NCBI GenBank assembly: GCA_003168295.1
Contig: PMST01000474.1
Coordinates: 3,940 to 8,982 of the forward strand
DNA from: Actinomycetota bacterium
GTDB lineage: Bacteria > Actinomycetota > Actinomycetes > Streptosporangiales > Streptosporangiaceae
Length of the DNA: 5,043 bases
Direction: 5' to 3'
A model generated the notes under the pieces. It ran no database searches and was not told where the DNA came from. It saw nothing but the letters and a program-made list of their open reading frames with translations. The position numbers and the translations under genes are program-made. Of this stretch, positions 1 to 4,667 are shown in pieces. Numbering within the stretch: the first letter of the stretch is position 1; each line of letters starts with the position of its first letter.

Positions 1-357
1 GGCGGCGACCACGAGATCCTGCACGCGATCGATCAGCTGTACCCGGGCGCGGGCACCCACGGCGAGCTGGCCGGCCTGGGCGCGCTGTTCTGCACTTACC
101 TGCGCGGCGACGAGCGCCTGTTCGCGCTCATGTCCGCCTGCCTGCGCCGGCACGAGCTGCCGCGCATTCCGGCTGACCTCGGGCTCGGCCCGGACGAGTT
201 CACCAAGGCAGTGCTGCACGCGCCCGCGACCAGGCCCGGCCGGTACACCATCCTGGAGCGGCTCGACCTCGACGAGCGCGAGATCGCCGTCCAGGTGGCC
301 GCCTTCACCGCGGCCGTCACGAGCACAGAACCGAGCACAGGACCGGGCGGAGCATGA
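1..357 (+). CDS. Iron/zinc alcohol dehydrogenase, glycerol-1-phosphate dehydrogenase type, C-terminal part
   Basis: Only the last 118 codons are present; the frame is open from base 1 and stops at TGA 355-357. The fragment begins GGDHEILHAID and has THGELAGLG shortly after. This is the metal-site signature of the dehydroquinate synthase / glycerol-1-phosphate dehydrogenase / Fe-ADH superfamily. His4 and His20 are 16 residues apart, as are the two zinc-binding histidines of dehydroquinate synthase, and His8 matches its conserved active-site histidine. The end, with RPGRYTILERLDLD, looks like the usual C-terminus of actinobacterial Fe-ADH-like proteins. Family members reduce a keto-phosphate such as dihydroxyacetone phosphate with NAD(P)H in the cytosol; the true substrate here is unknown. 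The stop overlaps the start of the CDP-alcohol phosphatidyltransferase, so the two are probably translationally coupled. The nucleotide-binding N-terminal domain lies outside the window, so the exact subfamily cannot be settled. Confidence 0.85.
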   Translation, partial: GGDHEILHAIDQLYPGAGTHGELAGLGALFCTYLRGDERLFALMSACLRRHELPRIPADLGLGPDEFTKAVLHAPATRPGRYTILERLDLDEREIAVQVAAFTAAVTSTEPSTGPGGA

Positions 358-1139
358 TGTCCGGATCTCCGGGGCTATCGCTGGCCGAGGTGCGCGCCAA
401 GGGGCAGCCCCCCGAGGTGCTGGCGCGGCTGAACGACGAGCATTGGTTCGGCCGCCTCTACATGCGCCGCCTGTCACCGTTCGCCACCATCGTCTTTGCC
501 AGGCTCGGCTGGTCCCCGAACGCGGTCACCGTGTGCTTCATGATCTCCGGCGCGGCCGCGGGCGTGCTCACCGCCGTGCCCGGGCTTCCCGCGGCGGTCG
601 GGGTGGCGGTGCTGATCCAGCTCTACCTGCTGTTCGACTGCTCCGACGGGGAGCTGGCCAGGCTCACCGGCCGGTTCTCCGCGACCGGCATCTACCTGGA
701 CCGGATGGGGCACTATATCGCCGAGGCGCTGCTGCTGGCCGGCCTCGGCGTCCGGGCACAGGGCCATTTCTCGCTGGCCGGAGGCTACGTGAGCGCCGGC
801 CTGGCCGCGGCGATCTGCGCCACCCTGATCAAGGCGGAGACCGACAGCGTGGTGGTGGCCCGGGCCATATCCGGCCTGGACGGTAAGCACGACGACGCGG
901 CGCTCGCGCCGAGGTCTCAGGGACTGGCCCTGGCCCGGCGGCTGGCGTCGGTCCTGCGCGTGCACCGGATCATCCAGGCCGTCGAGCTCTCCGTCCTCAT
1001 CCTGGCGGCGGCGATCGCGGACGCGGCGACCGGCAGCCTGACCGCGACGCGAGTCCTGGACGCAGCGGCCCTGGCCGTGGGCGCCCTGATGGCGGTCGCC
1101 CACCTAGCGGCCATCGTGGCGTCACGCAGGCTCCGGTGA
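354..1139 (+). CDS. CDP-alcohol phosphatidyltransferase family membrane protein
   Basis: A 261-residue integral membrane protein with the CDP-alcohol phosphotransferase signature D-x2-DG-x2-AR-x8-G-x3-D-x3-D at residues 95-120: Asp95, Asp98, Gly99, Ala102, Arg103, Gly112, Asp116. The final position, normally the aspartate general base, is His120 (codon CAC 711-713). The family transfers a phospho-alcohol from a CDP-alcohol to an acceptor alcohol at the membrane, using two metal ions held by the aspartates. About six hydrophobic helices are visible (roughly 55-75, 78-96, 121-138, 143-160, 205-222, 232-255), which is normal for the family. There are two adjacent start codons: ATG 354 overlaps the upstream stop by 4 nt (ATGA) and ATG 357 by 1 nt (TGATG). 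GGAG at 349-352 is better spaced for 357, so the protein may be one residue shorter. Either way translation is coupled to the dehydrogenase. The alcohol and acceptor cannot be told from the sequence. Confidence 0.9.
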   Translation: MMSGSPGLSLAEVRAKGQPPEVLARLNDEHWFGRLYMRRLSPFATIVFARLGWSPNAVTVCFMISGAAAGVLTAVPGLPAAVGVAVLIQLYLLFDCSDGELARLTGRFSATGIYLDRMGHYIAEALLLAGLGVRAQGHFSLAGGYVSAGLAAAICATLIKAETDSVVVARAISGLDGKHDDAALAPRSQGLALARRLASVLRVHRIIQAVELSVLILAAAIADAATGSLTATRVLDAAALAVGALMAVAHLAAIVASRRLR

Positions 1140-1193
1140 GCGCGGGCTCCGATGAAAGCGAGCTCCGGTGACCGCGGGCTCCGGTGAAAGCGA
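1130..1193. repeat. Four tandem 16-bp repeats across the end of the phosphatidyltransferase gene
   Basis: Four head-to-tail 16-bp units start at 1130, 1146, 1162 and 1178: GCTCCGGTGAGCGCGG, GCTCCGATGAAAGCGA, GCTCCGGTGACCGCGG and GCTCCGGTGAAAGCGA. Units alternate between -GCGG and -GCGA ends, so the array is also a 32-bp period repeated twice with two mismatches. Degenerate pieces of the same pattern (GCTGCGA at 1194, ATGAAAG at 1204, ATGAGCGAGACAG at 1231) continue downstream. The first unit contains the last codons and TGA stop of the phosphatidyltransferase gene, so the array may have grown from that gene's 3' end. The period is not a multiple of three. Each unit has a GTGA or ATGA, which gives overlapping start/stop-like words. 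Confidence 0.85.
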
Positions 1194-1304
1194 GCTGCGA
1201 GGGATGAAAGAGGCAAGCGAGACAGGCGTTATGAGCGAGACAGAGATGACCGACGACTCCGCAGCCCCAGCCATCCCCGACCCTTCAGCCACGGGCGCGC
1301 CCCT

Positions 1305-1310
1305 AAGGAG
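1305..1310 (+). promoter_or_regulatory. Strong Shine-Dalgarno site that fixes the glycosyltransferase start
   Basis: AAGGAG lies 7 nt before ATG 1318. It is the clearest ribosome-binding site in the window and favours 1318 over the in-frame upstream candidates GTG 1168, ATG 1204 and ATG 1231, none of which has a well-spaced site. It sits just outside the left arm of the inverted repeat at 1317-1369, so a hairpin there would leave the site free but bury the start codon. Confidence 0.7.
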
Positions 1311-1316
1311 CGACAC

Positions 1317-1369
1317 CATGATCGTGGCCAGTTCCGGGCGCTATTTGCCCAAATCTGGCCACGATCATG
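1317..1369. repeat. Perfect 15-bp inverted repeat containing the glycosyltransferase start codon
   Basis: The left arm CATGATCGTGGCCAG (1317-1331) is exactly complementary to the right arm CTGGCCACGATCATG (1355-1369). The 23-nt interval holds a second small stem, GGGC 1336-1339 with GCCC 1347-1350, around the loop GCTATTT. The 53-nt whole could fold as a long hairpin in DNA or RNA. It has no run of T after it and lies at a gene start, so it does not look like a terminator. The frame stays open through it, encoding MIVASSGRYLPKSGHDHE. It could be a small mobile palindromic element of REP or MITE type, or a translational control hairpin; the sequence alone does not decide. Confidence 0.85.
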
Positions 1370-2355
1370 AAGAAGGCTCCGAGACCTCAGGCCGGCCCGA
1401 CCACCTCGGCCAGCGGACGTTCATCGATGGCTCAGGCGAGCGGCCCGCCCGGGACGAGTTCGCCCGTTCCGACGAGCAAGCCCACCCCAAGTCCCTGAGC
1501 CTGTCCTGCGTCATCCTCACCATGGGCGACCGGCCGGCTGAGGTCAACCGGGCCATCGACAGCGTGCTGGCCCAGCGCGGCCCTCAGGTGGAGCTGGTCG
1601 TGGTCGGCAACGGCACCGAAGTCACCGGGCTCCCGGCGGGCGTGAAAACCGTGTCGCTGCCGGAGAACGTCGGCGTCGCGGCAGGCCGCAACGCGGGCGT
1701 CGAGGCCTGCCGCGGCGACGTGGTGCTGTTCCTGGACGACGACGGCTGGTATCCCGACACCGGGCTGGCGGCTCACATCGCGGCGGCCTTCGCCGCGGAC
1801 CCGGCGCTGGCGGTGCTGTCCATGCAGGTGGTCGACCCGGACGGCGGCCCGGGGGCGCGGTGGCACGTGCCCCGGCTGCGGGCCGGGGATCCGGACCGCT
1901 CCTCGGTGGTGACCACGTTCCTCGGCGGCGCGTCGGCGATCAGGCGTTCGGCCTTCACCGAGGCGGGCGGGTACCCGGACGAGTTCTTCTACGGGCACGA
2001 GGAGACCGATCTGGCCTGGCGACTGCTGGACCGCGGTTACCGGCTGGAATACGACGCCACCGCCCGGATGTACCACCACACCCTGCCCAACGCCAGGTAT
2101 GACACCTTCCGGCACCGTGACGGCCGCAACCGGGTGCTGCTGGCCCGGCGGAACCTGCCCTGGCCGCTGGCCGCGATCTACCTGGCCGACTGGATGGCGC
2201 TCACCATCGCCCGGGAGCACGCCCGGCCCCGGAGCCTGCGCCCCTGGTTCACTGGCTTCGCCGAGGGCTGGCGCACCGACCCGGGCCGACGCCGCCCGAT
2301 CTCGCTAGGTACTGCCTGGCGGATGACTCAGGCCGGCCGCCCGCCCATCATCTGA
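1318..2355 (+). CDS. Family 2 glycosyltransferase (GT-A fold)
   Basis: A 345-residue GT2-type enzyme that transfers a sugar from a nucleotide-sugar donor, probably at the inner face of the membrane. From this start, the catalytic domain begins near residue 60 with SCVILTMGDRP (first strand and donor loop). It has VVVGNGT at 95-100, ENVGVAAGRNAG at about 116-127, the metal-binding acidic triplet Asp140-142 (FLDDDGW), GGASAIRR at 203-210 and the catalytic-base region GHEETDLAWRL at 226-236. The C-terminal part (MYHH 251-254, GRNR 269-272, LPWPLAA) resembles actinobacterial rhamnosyltransferase-like GT2 proteins. The start at ATG 1318 is chosen from AAGGAG 7 nt upstream. The frame is open back to GTG 1168, but that stretch is repeat-rich. 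The next in-frame ATG, 1522, would remove the first strand of the fold; TTG 1345 is a weaker alternative. Residues 1-58 are a hydrophilic, low-complexity extension whose first 18 are encoded by the inverted repeat. The gap to the upstream gene is 178 nt, so it may share the operon. Sugar and acceptor are unknown. Confidence 0.88.
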   Translation: MIVASSGRYLPKSGHDHEEGSETSGRPDHLGQRTFIDGSGERPARDEFARSDEQAHPKSLSLSCVILTMGDRPAEVNRAIDSVLAQRGPQVELVVVGNGTEVTGLPAGVKTVSLPENVGVAAGRNAGVEACRGDVVLFLDDDGWYPDTGLAAHIAAAFAADPALAVLSMQVVDPDGGPGARWHVPRLRAGDPDRSSVVTTFLGGASAIRRSAFTEAGGYPDEFFYGHEETDLAWRLLDRGYRLEYDATARMYHHTLPNARYDTFRHRDGRNRVLLARRNLPWPLAAIYLADWMALTIAREHARPRSLRPWFTGFAEGWRTDPGRRRPISLGTAWRMTQAGRPPII

Positions 2356-2455
2356 CCAGCTCGCCGCACCTGCATCGACCGCTGACACCACGCCTCGTTC
2401 GGGAAATTATTGCCCTTGGCGGGCCCGGGGCTGTCGGGAGCCGGCGAGCGAGCGG

Positions 2456-2474
2456 GTCGGCGCCTCGCGCCGGT
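2456..2474. repeat. GC-rich stem-loop in the glycosyltransferase/GT-C spacer
   Basis: CGGCGC (2458-2463) pairs with GCGCCG (2467-2472) around the loop CTC, extendable by two G-T wobble pairs. It lies 101 nt after the glycosyltransferase stop and about 40 nt before the predicted transcription start of the next gene. It could be a weak terminator without a T-tract or an operator; neither is proven. The rest of the 2356-2512 spacer shows only an AT-rich patch at 2401-2415 and the -10 box at 2500. Confidence 0.4.
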
Positions 2475-2499
2475 GATCGGCGGCCGGCCATGCAGGGCG

Positions 2500-2505
2500 T
2501 AAGAT
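2500..2505 (+). promoter_or_regulatory. Predicted -10 box of a leaderless transcript
   Basis: TAAGAT matches the actinobacterial -10 pattern TANNNT. It ends 7 nt before GTG 2513, so transcription would start at 2512 or 2513, on or next to the start codon. No Shine-Dalgarno sequence precedes this GTG, which fits a leaderless mRNA. I see no convincing -35 hexamer at the usual distance. Confidence 0.5.
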
Positions 2506-2512
2506 CTCGAGA

Positions 2513-3835
2513 GTGGAGAGTCGCGGTACTCGCGTACTCGCGCCTGCCACGGGGGGCGGGGGTGGCGGGCAGAGCAACGACCCCACCGGATGGCAGTCCG
2601 TCGTCACGATGCCCCGGACCTGGCTGGTCGGCGGGCTTATCGCCTGCGCCTTGTTCGCGGGCGGGGTGTCGCTGTTCAGCTCGGACCCGCTGCACCGGCT
2701 GTGGGGTCTTTCCGGCGCCTGCGCCTACGCGCTGGCCGCCCTGGCCGTGCTGGCCTGGAGGTCACGGGCGACGTTCGGGGTCGACGTCGCGCTGACCATC
2801 ATCATCTGCGGGGCCATCTTGATCCCGCTGCTGTGGATGGTCGTCACCGGCCACGGGGAGCCTGAGGTCGGCGTGGTCGCGAACTCGGCCCAGACGCTGA
2901 TCAAGCAGGGCACCCCGTACAAGAGCTCACAGGCGCTGGCCGCTACCACCGATCCCAACATGTACAACCCGTACCTGCCGCTGATGGCCGCGTTCGGGGT
3001 GCCGCAGGCGTTGTTCGGCCACGGGCTGCTGACCGATCCCCGGGTGTGGTTCGGCGTTGTGTTCCTCATCGTGTTCGCCTTCGCGTTGCGGATCGCCGGG
3101 GCTAGGGACAGCGTTCGCTGGGCCCTGCTGATGACGGCGTCGCCTGTCATCGCGTTCGAGCTGTGTGTCGGCGGCACCGACGTACCCATGGTCGCGTTCA
3201 TGTGCCTGGGCTTCGCCCTGCTCTGGCGGGTCCGGGGCGCCAACCCGGTCACCGCCGGGTTGGCGCTCGGCATCGCGTCGTCGATGAAGGCGACCGCCTG
3301 GCCCGCGCTCGTGGTGGCGTTCGCGCTGCTTTATGTGCGGGACGGATCGCGCGCCGCCTGGCGGTTTACGGCGGTGGCGCTGGCGGTGGTCGCCGTCATC
3401 GTGGGCCCGTTCGCCATCCTCAAGCCGGGCTCGCTGGTGAAGAACACCATCTTGTTTCCGCTCGGCCTGGCCAGCGTCAAGTCGCAGGCGGCCAGCCCGC
3501 TGCTCGGTCACGCGCTGGCGGCAACCGGGGTGGTCGGCCACACGATCGTGGTCATCCTGCTGATCGGTTCCGGTCTCGCCATCGCGGTGTCGCTGGTGAT
3601 CCGCCCGCCCCGGGACGTGCCCGCCGCCACCGTGCGGCTGGTGATCGGGCTCACAGCCATGTTCGTGCTCGCGCCCTCGACCAGGTTCGGTTATTTCATC
3701 TACCCCGCCGCGCTGATGCTGTGGCTGTACGTCGCCAAGGCCGGCCGTACCCCGAATACCCCGGGTACCCCCGTCGCTCCGGATCCGGACGAAGGGCCGT
3801 CCCCGGGCCCGCCCGGTATCGCCGTCGCCGGCTAG
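2513..3835 (+). CDS. Polytopic GT-C membrane glycosyltransferase-like protein (GT87/DUF2029-like)
   Basis: A 440-residue protein with roughly 11-12 hydrophobic helices (approximately 36-55, 66-83, 91-111, 155-170, 177-195, 201-217, 224-240, 246-274, 284-304, 342-363, 373-389, 393-409). Its architecture resembles GT87/DUF2029 mannosyltransferases, which use polyprenyl-phosphate sugars at the outer face of the membrane. Supporting features are an acidic first large loop (HGEPE 115-119), TPY 134-136 and NPYLP 152-156 after it, GGTDVP 220-225, SSMKATAWP 256-264 and STRFGYFIYP 389-398. Family assignment is from overall pattern; donor and acceptor are unknown. GTG 2513 is favoured by the leaderless-type -10 box. 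ATG 2609 (residue 33), immediately before the first helix, is a reasonable alternative, because residues 1-32 are glycine-rich and contain an 8-nt tandem duplication (2526-2541). The tail after residue 410 is proline-rich and probably disordered. The 157-nt gap and own promoter suggest transcription partly independent of the upstream glycosyltransferase, but a shared glycoconjugate pathway is plausible. Confidence 0.78.
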   Translation: MESRGTRVLAPATGGGGGGQSNDPTGWQSVVTMPRTWLVGGLIACALFAGGVSLFSSDPLHRLWGLSGACAYALAALAVLAWRSRATFGVDVALTIIICGAILIPLLWMVVTGHGEPEVGVVANSAQTLIKQGTPYKSSQALAATTDPNMYNPYLPLMAAFGVPQALFGHGLLTDPRVWFGVVFLIVFAFALRIAGARDSVRWALLMTASPVIAFELCVGGTDVPMVAFMCLGFALLWRVRGANPVTAGLALGIASSMKATAWPALVVAFALLYVRDGSRAAWRFTAVALAVVAVIVGPFAILKPGSLVKNTILFPLGLASVKSQAASPLLGHALAATGVVGHTIVVILLIGSGLAIAVSLVIRPPRDVPAATVRLVIGLTAMFVLAPSTRFGYFIYPAALMLWLYVAKAGRTPNTPGTPVAPDPDEGPSPGPPGIAVAG

Positions 3836-3855
3836 CCTCTCGGCGGCCCGGCGCC

Positions 3856-4446
3856 TCAGCCCAGGTCGGCGAAGTCCTGCTGCCACGCGGCGTACCACCG
3901 CGCGAACCACGGATCCATCGCGGCCAGCGGGACGATGTACGTGACGGTCTGGGCGAAGTAATACCGCTGCCGTTCCGGGGCGAGGTTGCGCAGCGTCTGT
4001 ACGTTGCTAGCCCGGTCGGCCAGCTTGACCAGCCGTGCTTGCGCTGGAGCATGTCGCAGCCGTCCCAGGTAGGCCAGCTTGACGTCGCTTTTCGCTGCGC
4101 CCGGCCCTGGCTCGGGGATCGTCACCCAGCCGACAAGCTCGGCTACCTTCGGCCCGAACACGGCCTCGATCTCCTCCAAGGAGCACGGCGTGTCCTCGAC
4201 CACGTCGTGCAGGACCGCCGCGCACAGCACGTCCTGATCCGTGACGCCCGCGCCGCGCACCAGCACCTCGAGCGCCTCGAGCAGGTGATCCAGGTAGGGC
4301 GCTCCGGTCGGGCGCCGCTGATCGCCGTGCCAACCGGTCGCGAACCGCACCGCCGCCGCGACCGCCGCGGCCGTCTCGGCGGGCAGCACCTGGCGCAGTT
4401 CCGGCTCGGCCCGCGACCAGTCATGCCAGCCAACGAAAAGCTCCAC
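3856..4446 (-). CDS. HD-domain small alarmone hydrolase-like protein (MESH1/SpoT hydrolase type)
   Basis: A 196-residue protein (from GTG 4446) made almost entirely of one HD domain like the hydrolase half of Rel/SpoT. All expected metal and active-site residues are visible: His54 in APYLDH, His80-Asp81 and Glu84-Asp85 in LHDVVEDT, and Asp144 and Asn148 in KLADRASN. HGDQRRPTGAPY at 40-51 is the usual lead-in. Known relatives (MESH1, about 180 residues) remove the 3'-diphosphate from (p)ppGpp with Mn2+; there is no synthetase, TGS or ACT domain here. The frame is open to ATG 4575, but those 43 extra codons are cysteine-rich, lack the G/C third-position bias and overlap intergenic direct repeats. 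I therefore prefer GTG 4446, without a convincing Shine-Dalgarno site; GTG 4389 is also possible. The gene converges on the GT-C gene, with 20 nt between stop codons and no clear T-tailed terminator. Another nucleotide substrate cannot be excluded. Confidence 0.85.
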   Translation of the reverse strand: MELFVGWHDWSRAEPELRQVLPAETAAAVAAAVRFATGWHGDQRRPTGAPYLDHLLEALEVLVRGAGVTDQDVLCAAVLHDVVEDTPCSLEEIEAVFGPKVAELVGWVTIPEPGPGAAKSDVKLAYLGRLRHAPAQARLVKLADRASNVQTLRNLAPERQRYYFAQTVTYIVPLAAMDPWFARWYAAWQQDFADLG

Positions 4447-4497
4447 CCACCCATTCTGCCCGAGCCCCGCCCCGCCCCCCTCGGCCAGCTTGCATAC

Positions 4498-4560
4498 TTT
4501 CTGTGTGCAGGCTGCCACAACCACACAGTCTTCTGTGCACGGTGTGGCAACCACCACAAT
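4498..4560. repeat. Pair of imperfect ~31-bp direct repeats with an inverted repeat, in a divergent promoter region
   Basis: Two related stretches lie side by side. TTCTGTG occurs at 4499 and 4531, and CAACCAC at 4518 and 4548, with similar GCA/GGCTGCC and GCA/GGTGTGG sequence between. The first copy also contains the inverted repeat CTGTGTG (4501-4507) / CACACAG (4522-4528). The block lies between the alarmone-hydrolase-like gene and the divergent gene at 4668, and is less GC-rich than its surroundings. A regulator binding array is a reasonable guess, but no known operator was recognised. The rest of 4447-4667 shows a C-rich tract near 4465-4480 and the -10 box at 4656. Confidence 0.5.
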
Positions 4561-4655
4561 CGAGGTCGTGCACATCTGGGGCGCGAATGGAATAGAACGG
4601 TTAAAGGGTCCGGTGGCGCGTGTCGACTGTGACCGCGGGGCACAGGAGCAGGGCC

Positions 4656-4661
4656 TAGAGT
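4656..4661 (+). promoter_or_regulatory. Predicted -10 box of a leaderless transcript
   Basis: TAGAGT fits TANNNT and ends 6 nt before GTG 4668, which puts the expected +1 exactly on the G of the start codon. No Shine-Dalgarno sequence lies at a usable distance (GGAG at 4645-4648 is too far). GTGACC at 4629-4634 matches four of six -35 consensus bases, but with a 21-nt spacer that is too long to rely on. Confidence 0.55.
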
Positions 4662-4667
4662 AGGTCC

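Noticed and set aside
1130..1193. CRISPR array
   Set aside because: Units are 16 bp and contiguous, with no unique spacers.
1168..1317. 50-codon upstream extension of the glycosyltransferase to GTG 1168
   Set aside because: It starts inside the tandem repeats, has no ribosome-binding site and no domain content; AAGGAG before ATG 1318 is far better. It cannot be fully excluded.
1432..2220. 262-residue open frame antisense to the glycosyltransferase
   Set aside because: The + strand frame carries clear GT2 motifs; the antisense product has none.
3827..3855. Bidirectional terminator between the convergent genes
   Set aside because: GGCTAGCC is a loopless 8-bp palindrome over the stop codon, and a GCCG/CGGC pair is too short; no T-tract on either strand.
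2927..3910. 327-residue open frame antisense to the GT-C gene
   Set aside because: The translation is dominated by Arg, Gly, His and Gln, typical of the complement of a high-GC membrane-protein gene; the + strand product has clear helices and motifs.
4447..4575. N-terminal 43-codon extension of the HD protein to ATG 4575
   Set aside because: It is cysteine-rich, lacks the third-position G/C bias of real genes here, overlaps intergenic repeats and precedes the family's usual start; treated as non-coding.
3163..4632. 489-residue open frame on the + strand
   Set aside because: It overlaps the GT-C gene in another frame and runs antisense to the HD gene. The translation is arginine- and glycine-rich without domain signatures, as expected for a high-GC shadow frame.
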